From Rhizobiaceae bacterium (lineage in GTDB: Bacteria > Pseudomonadota > Alphaproteobacteria > Rhizobiales > Rhizobiaceae): a stretch of DNA of 36,968 nt. Under the pieces are notes generated by a model, which saw only the letters and a program-made list of their open reading frames with translations, did not search any database and was not told the DNA's origin. The position numbers were made by a program, and so were the translations under genes. Shown in pieces: positions 1 to 11,807 of this stretch (within the stretch, counting starts at the first letter, position 1; each line of letters begins with the position of its first letter). Location: assembly GCA_013214695.1 (NCBI GenBank), contig JABSRX010000083.1, positions 1 to 36,968 on the forward strand, written 5' to 3'.

Positions 1-215
1 AAGCCCTGATTCCGTGCCAGCGCATCTGCCGTCCGAAACCCAATGCCCCGAATGTCCTCAGCCAAGCGATACGGCTCGTTCGCAACGACCGCCTGCGCCG
101 CATCGCCATTGGCAACATAATTGACGCACACCGCAGCGCCCTGTTCGGCGGCAAGGCGTGCAACAGCGGCGCCAATGCCCCGACTGCCTCCGGTTATCAG
201 ATAGACCGGCGCCAC
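1..215 (-). CDS. Partial SDR-family oxidoreductase N-terminus running in frame into a RecD2-like helix-hairpin-helix segment (runs off left edge)
   Basis: Reverse strand from GTG at 215 reads (V/M)APVYLITGGSRGIGAAVARLAAEQGAAVCVNYVANGDAAQAVVANEPYRLAEDIRGIGFRTADALARNQG; TGGSRGIG is the SDR Rossmann motif. Starts 3 nt after the sucB stop. Confidence 0.75.
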   Translation of the reverse strand, partial: MAPVYLITGGSRGIGAAVARLAAEQGAAVCVNYVANGDAAQAVVANEPYRLAEDIRGIGFRTADALARNQG

Positions 216-218
216 AGC

Positions 219-1748
219 CTACAGGTCCAGCACGAGACGCTGTGGATCTTCCAGGCTTTCCTTAACCCGAACCAGGAAGGTCACCGCTTCCTTGCCGTCG
301 ACGATGCGGTGGTCATAGGACAGGGCCAGATACATCATCATTGCCGTCGTGATCTGACCGTTGCGCACCACCGGACGTTCCTCGATTTTGTGCATGCCAA
401 GAATACCGGATTGCGGTGCATTCAGGATCGGCGTCGACATCAGCGAGCCATAGACACCACCATTGGAGATGGTGAATGTGCCGCCCTGCATGTCGTCCAT
501 GCCGAGCTGGCCATCGCGCGCCTTGCGACCCAGATTACCGATTTCCTGTTCAATCTCCGCAATGCTCATCTGATCCGCATCGCGCACGACGGGAACCACG
601 AGACCTTTGTCAGTGCCAACCGCAACGCCGATATGCGCGTAGTTTTTGTAGACGATGTCGGTGCCGTCGATTTCCGCATTAACCGCCGGAATTTCCTTCA
701 GCGCATGGCAAACCGCTTTCGTAAAGAAGCCCATGAAGCCGAGCTTCACACCGTGCTTCTTCTCAAACAGTTCCTTGTAGCTTTTCCGCAGTTCCATCAC
801 CGGGCCCATATCGACTTCATTGAAAGTCGTCAGCATGGCGGCGGTGTTTTGAGCATCCTTGAGGCGGCGAGCAATGGTCTGACGCAGGCGTGTCATCCGC
901 ACGCGCTCCTCGCTTACTTCATCTTCAGCCGCCGATGGTGCCCGAGGCGCAGCGGCTGGAGCTGGTGCGGGAGCCGCAGAGGCTTTTTCGAGCGCCGCGA
1001 TGACATCGCCCTTCAACACCTGGCCGCGCTTGCCGGTGCCTGCAACAGAACCCGCGGCAACATTGTTGTCAGCCATCATCTTTGCCGCAGCTGGCGATGG
1101 AGCAGTGGCTGTCGCTGGGGCAGCGGCAGCGGCGGCGGCAGGAGCCGGGGCTGGTGCAGCACTCGCCGCAGCACCGGCACTGGCACCAGCTCGGATACGG
1201 CCAATGACGTCACCTGGTGCAATCACAGTTCCGGTTTCGGCGAGGATCTCCGCCAGAACGCCGGTGGCAGCAGCGGGCACATCCATGGCCGCCTTGTCGG
1301 TTTCCAGCTCAACCACCGGATCATCGATCGACAGCGCATCGCCAACCGCAACATGCCAGGTTCCTACTTCTGCTTCGGTCACCGATTCCCCGGCACTCGG
1401 GGCAATCACATCAATCAAGTCACCCGCAGCGCCCTCGGAGGCCGCAGGTGTGGCAGCAGCGGCAGGAGCAGCAGCGGCTGGTGCAGCGGCGGCGACGGCG
1501 GCGGCGCCACCCCCTTCACCCAAGGAACCCAGCAAAGCATCGACGCCAACCGTTTCACCTTCAGCAGCGACAATCTCTGCCAGCACTCCATCAGCCGGCG
1601 CCGGCACTTCCATGCTCACCTTGTCGGTTTCCAGTTCAACCAGCGGTTCGTCTGCCTTGACCGCATCGCCAGGCTGTTTGAGCCATTTGCCAATCGTCGC
1701 CTCGGTGACCGATTCGCCCAGGGTAGGAACGCGTATTTCAGTAGCCAT
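219..1748 (-). CDS. sucB: 2-oxoglutarate dehydrogenase E2, dihydrolipoyllysine succinyltransferase, with two lipoyl domains
   Basis: Two ETDK lipoyl motifs, Ala/Pro linkers, peripheral subunit-binding segment, C-terminal catalytic domain with [13 protein letters not shown]; directly downstream of sucA. Confidence 0.95.
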   Translation of the reverse strand: MATEIRVPTLGESVTEATIGKWLKQPGDAVKADEPLVELETDKVSMEVPAPADGVLAEIVAAEGETVGVDALLGSLGEGGGAAAVAAAAPAAAAPAAAATPAASEGAAGDLIDVIAPSAGESVTEAEVGTWHVAVGDALSIDDPVVELETDKAAMDVPAAATGVLAEILAETGTVIAPGDVIGRIRAGASAGAAASAAPAPAPAAAAAAAPATATAPSPAAAKMMADNNVAAGSVAGTGKRGQVLKGDVIAALEKASAAPAPAPAAAPRAPSAAEDEVSEERVRMTRLRQTIARRLKDAQNTAAMLTTFNEVDMGPVMELRKSYKELFEKKHGVKLGFMGFFTKAVCHALKEIPAVNAEIDGTDIVYKNYAHIGVAVGTDKGLVVPVVRDADQMSIAEIEQEIGNLGRKARDGQLGMDDMQGGTFTISNGGVYGSLMSTPILNAPQSGILGMHKIEERPVVRNGQITTAMMMYLALSYDHRIVDGKEAVTFLVRVKESLEDPQRLVLDL

Positions 1749-1821
1749 TATGCCAATCCCGTATGGTAATTTCTTTTGAGTCCGGCGCTGTCCCGCCGAT
1801 TATGGTTGGTTGAATTTCGTC

Positions 1822-4818
1822 TTATTCCGGATCGCCCAGGGCTTCCTCCAGGAAGGCCTCGAGTTGTGCCAGATGTTTTGACATCTGCCCCGTCGCCGGT
1901 GACGCAGCAGCCGGACGCCCTGCATAACGGGCGCGGACATGTGTGGCGCCGATATGCGCCAGCACCCACTCGACGTAAGGCTCGATGAAGCTCCATGCAC
2001 CCATGTTCTTAGGCTCTTCCTGGCACCATACGATTTCCGCCTGCTTGAAACGCGACAGTTCATTGATCAACGCCTTTGCCGGGAACGGATAGAGCTGTTC
2101 GACCCGCATCAGATAGATGTCGTTGATGCCCCGCTTCTCACGTTCTTCATAAAGGTCGAAATAGACCTTACCAGTACACAGCACGACGCGACGGATCTTG
2201 TCGTCCTTAACCAGTTTGATCTCTTCACCCTTAAGGACTTCGGCATCGTCCCACAGCAAACGGTGGAAAGTGGTATCCTCGCCGAACTCATCCAACCGCG
2301 AGACGGCCCGCTTGTGACGCAGCAGGCTTTTTGGCGTCATGATGACCAGCGGCTTGCGGAACTCGCGGCGTAACTGACGGCGCAGAATGTGGAAATAGTT
2401 GGCGGGTGTCGTGCAGTTGGCGACCTGCATATTGTCTTCCGCACAGGATTGCAGGAAGCGCTCCAAGCGGCCAGACGAGTGCTCAGGCCCCTGGCCTTCG
2501 TAGCCATGGGGCAGCAGCATGACCAAGCCGCACATGCGCAACCACTTACGCTCACCAGATGAAATGAACTGGTCAATCACAACCTGAGCACCGTTGACGA
2601 AGTCACCAAACTGGGCTTCCCAGATGATCAGACCATTCGGCTCTGCCAGCGAGTATCCATATTCGTAGCCCAGCACAGCTTCCTCCGAGAGCATCGAGTT
2701 GATGACCTCATAACCGGCCGCGCCCTCACCAAGATTTTCCAACGGAATATAACGGCTCTCATCTTTCTGATCGTAGAGCACGGAATGGCGCTGCGAGAAC
2801 GTACCGCGTTCGCAATCCTGACCGGACAAACGCACCTTGATGCCTTCCATCTGAAGCGAGCCAAAAGCCAGCGCTTCACCGGTTGCCCAGTCAAGACCGT
2901 TACCGGATTCGATCATCTTGGCGCGGTTTTCCATGAAACGCTTGATGGTCCGGTGGACTTCAAAATTTTCGGGCACCTTGGTGATGGCCTGACCGATGGT
3001 CTTCAATTCCTCGAGCGGCACACCGGTCTGTCCGCGCCGGGCCCCATCAGGACCATCAGCGACCTTCAGGCCCGACCAGGCGCCGTCGAGCCAGTCAGCC
3101 TTGTTGGGCTTGAAGTTTTCGGCTGCCTCAAAGTCGGCATCCAGCTTGGCGCGGAAGGCCGCAACCTGCTCGTCCTTACCGGTTTCGCTGAGCAAGCCTT
3201 CCTGCACCAAACGATCGGCATATTTGGTCAAGGTCGACGCATGCTGCTTGATTTCGCGGTACATGATCGGCTGGGTGAATGCCGGCTCATCGCCTTCATT
3301 GTGGCCGTAACGACGATAGCAGAACATGTCGATGACAACCGGCTTGCCAAATTTCTGACGGAACTCGACAGCTACCTTGGCCGCGTAAACAACGGCTTCG
3401 GGATCATCACCATTCACATGGAAGATCGGCGCCTCGATCATCTTTGCCACATCGGACGGATAGGGCGACGAGCGTGAGAAGCGTGGGTTGGTCGTAAAAC
3501 CAATCTGGTTGTTGATGATGACGTGGATCGAACCGCCGGTAATGTGACCTTTCAGCCCCGAAAGGCCGAAACATTCAGCGACAACGCCCTGGCCTGCAAA
3601 CGCCGCATCGCCGTGCAGCAAGAGCGGCAACACGCCGGATCGATCGCGGGTACCGTCCTCGCGCTTCGGCTTGAGCTGATCCTGTTTCGCCCGGGCCTTG
3701 CCCAGAACCACGGGATTGACGATTTCCAGATGCGACGGGTTGGCAGTCAGGGACAGATGGACACTGTTGCCATCAAACTCGCGGTCCGAGCTGGCGCCGA
3801 GATGGTATTTGACGTCGCCGGAGCCCTCGACCTCGTCGGGCTTGAACGAACCGCCCTTGAATTCATGGAACACAGCCGTGAACGGCTTGCTCATCACATT
3901 GGTCAGCACGTTCAGGCGCCCACGGTGGGCCATGCCCAGGATGATGTCTTGAACACCCAGCTGGCCGCCGCGCTTGATGATCTGCTCCAGCGCCGGGATC
4001 AACGATTCGCCGCCGTCCAGACCAAAGCGCTTGGTGCCCTTGTATTTGACGTCAAGAAACTTCTCGAACCCCTCGGCCTCGACCAGCTTGTTCATGATCG
4101 CCAGCTTGCCGTTTTTGGTGAATTCGATGCTCTTGTCCGGGCCTTCGATGCGCTCCTGAATCCAGGATTTTTCCGCCGGGTTGGAGATGTGCATGAATTC
4201 CACGCCGAGGGTGGAACAATAGGTGCGTTTGAGAATTTCCAGCATTTGCGGGATGGTCGCAAAATCCATACCCAGCACTTTGTCGAGGAAGATCGGGCGA
4301 TCGTAGTCTTCCGGCGTGAATCCATAGGAAGACGGATGCAATTCGTTGTGGTCTTCCTTGTTGCCGGCAATGCCCAGTGGGTCCAGATCGGCATGAAGAT
4401 GACCGCGCATGCGGTAGGCACGGACCATCATAATGGCGCGGATGGAATCCCGGGTGGCCTGCTGAACATCGACTGCAGGCGTCTGGCCGATTGTACTCGC
4501 TGCCGCGGCCTGTTTGATGCGGGCCTCGACTTTGGCGTCTGAGATAACCTCATCATCCGCCCAATGGCCGTCCAGCGCTGAAACCAATTCACCATTTGCG
4601 GCAATCGGCCAGTTCTGTTTCTTCCACGAAGCGCCCTGTGCGTTCTTGATGATGTCGTCGGCTTCGTCGCCAAGACCCTCAAAAAAGTTCTTCCAGTCGA
4701 CACTTACCGAAGCCGGATTGTCGCGATACTGGGCGTAAAGCTCCTCAATATATCCGGCGTTGCCGCCATACAGAAAGGACGTATTGGCAAAAGCTTCGTT
4801 TGCTTCTTGTCTGGCCAT
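1822..4818 (-). CDS. sucA: 2-oxoglutarate dehydrogenase E1 component
   Basis: 998 aa; GMAHRGRLNVL, HGDAAFAGQGVVAE, GYEGQGPEHSSGRLERFLQ motifs typical of OGDH E1. Confidence 0.97.
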   Translation of the reverse strand: MARQEANEAFANTSFLYGGNAGYIEELYAQYRDNPASVSVDWKNFFEGLGDEADDIIKNAQGASWKKQNWPIAANGELVSALDGHWADDEVISDAKVEARIKQAAAASTIGQTPAVDVQQATRDSIRAIMMVRAYRMRGHLHADLDPLGIAGNKEDHNELHPSSYGFTPEDYDRPIFLDKVLGMDFATIPQMLEILKRTYCSTLGVEFMHISNPAEKSWIQERIEGPDKSIEFTKNGKLAIMNKLVEAEGFEKFLDVKYKGTKRFGLDGGESLIPALEQIIKRGGQLGVQDIILGMAHRGRLNVLTNVMSKPFTAVFHEFKGGSFKPDEVEGSGDVKYHLGASSDREFDGNSVHLSLTANPSHLEIVNPVVLGKARAKQDQLKPKREDGTRDRSGVLPLLLHGDAAFAGQGVVAECFGLSGLKGHITGGSIHVIINNQIGFTTNPRFSRSSPYPSDVAKMIEAPIFHVNGDDPEAVVYAAKVAVEFRQKFGKPVVIDMFCYRRYGHNEGDEPAFTQPIMYREIKQHASTLTKYADRLVQEGLLSETGKDEQVAAFRAKLDADFEAAENFKPNKADWLDGAWSGLKVADGPDGARRGQTGVPLEELKTIGQAITKVPENFEVHRTIKRFMENRAKMIESGNGLDWATGEALAFGSLQMEGIKVRLSGQDCERGTFSQRHSVLYDQKDESRYIPLENLGEGAAGYEVINSMLSEEAVLGYEYGYSLAEPNGLIIWEAQFGDFVNGAQVVIDQFISSGERKWLRMCGLVMLLPHGYEGQGPEHSSGRLERFLQSCAEDNMQVANCTTPANYFHILRRQLRREFRKPLVIMTPKSLLRHKRAVSRLDEFGEDTTFHRLLWDDAEVLKGEEIKLVKDDKIRRVVLCTGKVYFDLYEEREKRGINDIYLMRVEQLYPFPAKALINELSRFKQAEIVWCQEEPKNMGAWSFIEPYVEWVLAHIGATHVRARYAGRPAAASPATGQMSKHLAQLEAFLEEALGDPE

Positions 4819-4887
4819 TGTCTTTTTCGAGGTTTCCCTCGCCTCCGCATCTGGCCGAGCCGGCTGCGCCGTCCCGGCCGTTTTGAT

Positions 4888-5793
4888 TTAGTCGTTCAAC
4901 AGGGCAATCAAAGTTTCACCAAGCTTGGCAGGTGACGGCGAAACGCGAATGCCGGCCGCTTCCATCGCTGCGATCTTGTCGTCAGCACCGCCCTTACCAC
5001 CGGAGACCACAGCACCGGCGTGACCCATGGTGCGGCCTGGAGGTGCTGTGCGACCGGCGATAAAGCCGACGGTCGGCTTGGAGCGGCCCTTCTTGGCCTC
5101 GTCGATCAGGAACTGAGATGCATCTTCCTCTGCAGAACCACCAATCTCACCGATCATGATGATCGATTCGGTTTCGTCGTCAGCAAGGAACATCTCCAAT
5201 ACGTCGATGAACTCGGTGCCCTTGACCGGGTCGCCGCCGATACCAACGGCCGTTGTCTGGCCGAGACCGGCATTCGTGGTCTGGAAAACAGCTTCATATG
5301 TCAGTGTGCCGGACCGTGACAGAATTCCGACATTGCCCTTCTTGAAGATGCTGCCCGGCATGATGCCGATCTTGCATTCATCCGGGGTCAGAATACCCGG
5401 GCAATTGGGGCCGACCAGGCGTGAATTCGACTTGATCAGCTTTTCCTTGACCCGCACCATATCCAGTACAGGCACGCCCTCGGTGATGGCGATGATCAAA
5501 GGAATTTCAGCATCAATGGCTTCTTCGATGGCCGCAGCGCATCCAGCCGGTGGCACGTAAATCACCGAAGCATTGGCGCCGGTGACTTCCTTGGCCTCGG
5601 CAACAGTCGCGAAAATCGGCAGATCGCCGGTTCCGTTGGACGCAGTCCAGGTCTCGCCACCCTTCTTGGGATGGGTTCCAGCAACCATCTGGGTGCCGTG
5701 ATAAGCCAAAGCCTGTTCGGTATGGAAGGTGCCCGTTTTGCCGGTCAAGCCTTGCACGATGACTTTGGTGTCTTTGTCGATAAGGATGGACAT
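4888..5793 (-). CDS. sucD: Succinyl-CoA ligase (ADP-forming) alpha subunit
   Basis: [49 protein letters not shown] and [18 protein letters not shown] motifs. Confidence 0.97.
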   Translation of the reverse strand: MSILIDKDTKVIVQGLTGKTGTFHTEQALAYHGTQMVAGTHPKKGGETWTASNGTGDLPIFATVAEAKEVTGANASVIYVPPAGCAAAIEEAIDAEIPLIIAITEGVPVLDMVRVKEKLIKSNSRLVGPNCPGILTPDECKIGIMPGSIFKKGNVGILSRSGTLTYEAVFQTTNAGLGQTTAVGIGGDPVKGTEFIDVLEMFLADDETESIIMIGEIGGSAEEDASQFLIDEAKKGRSKPTVGFIAGRTAPPGRTMGHAGAVVSGGKGGADDKIAAMEAAGIRVSPSPAKLGETLIALLND

Positions 5794-5818
5794 CTTTGAG
5801 ATGACTCCGTTTGTTCAG

Positions 5819-6387
5819 TTATCTTTGAATAATGGTGACGTTCAGCAAACCGCCCTTGTTGGTCGGCGGTGCCTTGGCGAACAGGAAGACTTTCAGATCG
5901 TCATTGCCGCCGGCCCAGGTTGTTGTCCGCAACAAACCTTCAGGAACGTCAGTTGAAATCGGCTGCTTGCCAGCCAGACGCTGCATATTGGCCATGAATT
6001 CGGTTGCATCCTGCTGGTCATCAAGAACCATGGAGCAGGACGTCGCTGTGCCGTTTGCCAGATCCGGGAAAGATTCTTTCATCTTGTCCGTAAGACCCGC
6101 CTGGGTGATCCCAACGCGGAACAGGCGTTCGCCGACCTGAACGTCCCAGCCGCGCAAAACCGACGGGTTTTCGTAGCTTCTGAATTCGGTCAGCTCTTCA
6201 TCGGTGATCGACTTCCAGGCCAGCTCCAAAGCCATTTCCTGAATGGCATCCAGATTGGGGACCTGTGCATAGCAAATGCGGTTGAAGACATAGACCGGAT
6301 CCGGGTTTTCATCATTGGCAAATGACGGGCTTGCCGAAACACTGGCGAGCAGGACGCCCGCCGCCAAAACTGATTTCATCATCGACA

Positions 6388-6388
<1 letters not shown>
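5819..6388 (-). CDS. Secreted/periplasmic protein of unknown function between sucC and sucD
   Basis: 189 aa with a Sec-type signal peptide ([26 protein letters not shown]); start ATG overlaps the sucC TGA (TGATG). Confidence 0.85.
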
Positions 6389-7581
<1,193 letters not shown>

Positions 7582-7652
7582 GAAGGTTTTCGCTTTCTCC
7601 CAGCGACCCGGATTGGGATCTTTAATCCGCCATCGGGCCAGTTCTTGTAGAG

Positions 7653-7683
7653 TGTCAGGCAAGCGGCTGACGCCTGCCTGACA
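7653..7683 (-). other. Stable inverted repeat in the mdh-sucC intergenic region
   Basis: TGTCAGGCA (7653-7661) and TGCCTGACA (7675-7683), perfect 9-bp arms, with an inner GCG/CGC extension; no U-tract follows on the minus strand. Confidence 0.7.
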
Positions 7684-7695
7684 ATATTCGTTGGG

Positions 7696-8685
<990 letters not shown>

Positions 8686-8879
8686 TTAAAGGGTTTTGCC
8701 CCCAATTGTCAGGAAAAGGTCTTACAACAGAATCCAAAAATGACAACATTGCGCGTCGTTAAATTTGCCCCCTGGGTCGCATTTGAAGGGATAATTCGGC
8801 GATTCGCCCCAACGATTACGTGAATAGCCCGTGACGACTGGTGTGAGACTGATCATTTGGGGACGGCGATTTGGCCGGT

Positions 8880-10100
8880 TCAGGCCAGATTCTGGCGATC
8901 CAGCCATTCTTCGCTCTGCATTTCGCGCAATCGGGAAATTGTACGCTCAAATTCGAACGCTTCGGTACCGTGATCGACATTATAGAGCTTCGACGGCCGT
9001 TCTTCTGCGCTGACGATGAGAATTCGCCCCTGATCATAAAGGGTATCGATTAGTGCGATGAAGCGTTTGGCGGCGTTCTTGTCGGCGAACTCCATGACCG
9101 GCACATGTTCCAGGAACAGAGTATGGAAGCGTTCCGTCAATGCCAGATAGTCGCCCGCCCCCAGCGGACGCTTGCACAGGGCATCAAAGCTCTCCCGCAC
9201 CAAACCCCCGCAGGTTTGGGCGAAATCCAGCTGGCGACCCGCCACTTCGATGCTGGCCGGCTCGACGATCAGTCCATCTGTCATCTCGCGCCAAAGTCCA
9301 TCGAGCTGAGCATCCGCATCATCACCAACCATATAAGTACGGTGGTTGCCCAGCAGCTCCATGCGGTAATCGGTTGCGGAGGCAAGTTCCATCACCACCA
9401 TGCGTTCCTTGACCAAGGCGATGAACGGCAAAAAGAAGGAACGGTTGAGGCCATCCTTGTAGAGCCCGTCGGGCTGGACGTTTGACGTTGCAACGACAGT
9501 TACACCGTGACCAAACAGGCCGGTAAACAGGCGGCCCAGCAACATGGCATCAGCCACATCGGTCACCGCAAACTCGTCAAAACACAGAAGTTGCGATTCC
9601 TTGGCCAATTCCGCGGCCAACGGGGGAATGGGATCAGCTGAACGCTCCTTGGCGGTCTTCTGCTGCTGTCGCCAGGCGTGAATGCGGGCGTGAACGTCCA
9701 GCATGAAAGCGTGGAAATGAACCCGCCGCTTCGGCGGCGCCCCTTTACCGGCCGGCGCAAGATCGAAGAAACGGTCCATCAGCATGGTTTTGCCGCGGCC
9801 AACCCCGCCCCAGAGATAAAGACCACGCACAGAATCATCCGCCACACGCGGCTTCTTGCCAAACAACCAACCAAGAGCGCTTTTCTTGTTGCCCAGTTTG
9901 GGGGCGTGGAGTTCATCCAAGATGTCGTCAAGCGCCTCAATGGCCTTGGCCTGGGCAGTGTCGGGTTTTAATTGCCCCTGCTCTATGGCAGCGGCAATCT
10001 CGCCGGACAGGCGGCGCTGTTTAGATGCATGGTTGGGATTTGCAGCCGGATTGGAAACGGCTGCATCCGGCGACGAAGACGCGTGATCATCCGTTGTCAT
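8880..10100 (-). CDS. zapE: AFG1/ZapE family ATPase
   Basis: Walker A LWGGVGRGKTMLMD, FHAFMLDVHARIH, LLCFDEFAVTDVADAMLLGRLF motifs. Confidence 0.93.
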   Translation of the reverse strand: MTTDDHASSSPDAAVSNPAANPNHASKQRRLSGEIAAAIEQGQLKPDTAQAKAIEALDDILDELHAPKLGNKKSALGWLFGKKPRVADDSVRGLYLWGGVGRGKTMLMDRFFDLAPAGKGAPPKRRVHFHAFMLDVHARIHAWRQQQKTAKERSADPIPPLAAELAKESQLLCFDEFAVTDVADAMLLGRLFTGLFGHGVTVVATSNVQPDGLYKDGLNRSFFLPFIALVKERMVVMELASATDYRMELLGNHRTYMVGDDADAQLDGLWREMTDGLIVEPASIEVAGRQLDFAQTCGGLVRESFDALCKRPLGAGDYLALTERFHTLFLEHVPVMEFADKNAAKRFIALIDTLYDQGRILIVSAEERPSKLYNVDHGTEAFEFERTISRLREMQSEEWLDRQNLA

Positions 10101-10168
10101 GGGTGGAAATTGCGACCTTCGCGCCTAATCTTCGCCAAGTCGGTTTACCCGACCGAAACAGTGTCCAA

Positions 10169-10801
10169 TCAGCGTGTGAACGAAATGGCCCCACCGCCGT
10201 TGGTGGATCCGTCATAGCGCTGATCGCTGGAACGATAAAGCGTTGCAGCCGTTCCGCCCGCAGAATTCACCAACACAACCTGTTTGTCTTTCACATCCCA
10301 GGCCTGAACGTCCGAAATAGCAGGCGCCGAACAGCCGCGGGAAGCAGCACGATAGCCGCCAGACCACTTGGTTAAGGCCAGGAAGATCTGACAGTTCGAG
10401 CCCGCTGTGCTCACCGTCCATGCACCGACCATGGCTTGTCTTGTCACAGGTTGGGCATTGGCTGGCGGCTGCAGGCTGGCAACCTGGTTGTTGTTTTCCT
10501 GGCCAGGAAGCACGGGAACCCCGTTCGCATCGACATTCGTGCCGTCAGCGTTTGGCGTTACCGGTTGCAACTCACCCTGCTGCACTGGTGTCAGTGGCGC
10601 GGGTTCCAGCGAGATCGGCTGCTGCTGTCTGGGCAAGCGGTCACCAGAATAGAAGCCGGACGTGCGCTGACATCCGGTCAGCACCAGGGCTCCCATCAGT
10701 ACAAGCGGCGCATAGCGCAACACCGAGCGTGTCAGGCCACGCCCCATTGCGCCTTCACCCATGTGATCCATGGTCATTTCTTGTTTCATCTTAACCGCCA
10801 T
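10169..10801 (-). CDS. Lipoprotein with AprI/Inh-type protease inhibitor domain (Omp19-like)
   Basis: Lipobox LTGC; C-terminal MVGAWTVSTAGSNCQIFLALTKWSGGYRAASRGCSAP...WDVKDKQVVLVNSAGGTAATLYRSSDQRYDGSTNGGGAISFTR resembles the Inh fold pattern. Exact start uncertain (several in-frame ATGs). Confidence 0.75.
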   Translation of the reverse strand: MAVKMKQEMTMDHMGEGAMGRGLTRSVLRYAPLVLMGALVLTGCQRTSGFYSGDRLPRQQQPISLEPAPLTPVQQGELQPVTPNADGTNVDANGVPVLPGQENNNQVASLQPPANAQPVTRQAMVGAWTVSTAGSNCQIFLALTKWSGGYRAASRGCSAPAISDVQAWDVKDKQVVLVNSAGGTAATLYRSSDQRYDGSTNGGGAISFTR

Positions 10802-10967
10802 TCAGTCCATTCCCGACCTACTCATATTCATGAAAAACGTGAATATTGAGGCCAATCCCTCTCGCTTAGTCCATTAATTCGACATTTTCCTAACTTTCAG
10901 AAACTGAATATAGGGTGAACATCTTATTAATAGGTGAATGCGACGCCAATGATCGGCAGTTTGGCAG

Positions 10968-11007
10968 GGAATAAACAAATTGGCCAGAACCTTTCGATTC
11001 TGGCCAA
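10968..11007 (-). terminator. Rho-independent terminator downstream of msrA
   Basis: Minus strand TTGGCCAGAA-TCGAAAGG-TTCTGGCCAA followed by TTTGTTTATT; perfect 10-bp stem. Confidence 0.85.
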
Positions 11008-11034
11008 CCAGCGGATCGTACAGGGTATTTGCGA

Positions 11035-11628
11035 TTAGCTGCCGTAGTTGACGCCCGTGTAAGCCTGGTCACCCCACAATGCCTTGACGCGCTGATCGCG
11101 GCCACAGCGATAGCGGTAGTATTTGTAGCGGATCGGGTTCTTTTTATAGTAATTTTGGTGATAGCCCTCTGAATCTGTCCAGAACGAGGCCATTTTGATC
11201 TCGGTTGCAATGGGCTGGTTCAAATCAGCCGCAGCCTTTTTCTTGGAGACCTGAGCAGCGCTCAACTGATCACCATCGACGGCATAGACCGCGGTTGAAT
11301 AGGCAAAGCCGCGATCGCAGAACTGGCCGCCGTCATCGGTTGGGTCGACCGTGCGCCAGAAAATGTGCAAAAGCTGATCATAGCTCACCTTGCTGTCATC
11401 ATAGGTGATCTTCACCGCTTCCCGATGGCCCTCATGGCTACGATAGGTAGGGTTCTTTTTAGAACCACCGGTATAGCCGGACACCACGTCCAGCACGCCG
11501 GCGACATGTTCAAAGTCCTTTTCAATGCACCAAAAGCAACCGCCGGCAAAAATGGCGGTTTTTTCTGCGGCCTGGGTAACCGGCGCGAACAAAGAAAGGG
11601 AAAAGGCAGCAAGCAATAGGCGTTTCAT
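11035..11628 (-). CDS. msrA: Peptide-methionine (S)-S-oxide reductase, secreted
   Basis: Catalytic motif AIFAGGCFWCIEKDFEHVAGVLDVVSGYTGG plus N-terminal signal peptide. Confidence 0.95.
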   Translation of the reverse strand: MKRLLLAAFSLSLFAPVTQAAEKTAIFAGGCFWCIEKDFEHVAGVLDVVSGYTGGSKKNPTYRSHEGHREAVKITYDDSKVSYDQLLHIFWRTVDPTDDGGQFCDRGFAYSTAVYAVDGDQLSAAQVSKKKAAADLNQPIATEIKMASFWTDSEGYHQNYYKKNPIRYKYYRYRCGRDQRVKALWGDQAYTGVNYGS

Positions 11629-11807
11629 GCAAATTCAACTCCAAAATATGGTTGTTGAGGCTAATTGACCACAAAAACGGGCCGTCTCAAGGCCACGCCA
11701 GAGCAAATCGAGTCACCATGACGTGATCAAGTGTCCCAATTGACGCAAGCCCAAAATTTCTGCTTGGTGCCCCAACGACCTAAACGGGCGGCTTTAAGGC
11801 AGGCAAA

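Noticed and set aside
1080-1200. GC-rich repetitive stretch in sucB as a DNA repeat element
   Set aside because: Explained by Ala/Pro-rich interdomain linkers of the E2 protein.
309-1769. 486-aa plus-strand ORF opposite sucB
   Set aside because: Antisense shadow of an unambiguous sucB; low-complexity His/Arg/Ser/Gly-rich translation with no recognisable domain.
3523-4542. 339-aa plus-strand ORF opposite sucA
   Set aside because: Fully inside conserved sucA on the other strand; no motif or independent evidence.
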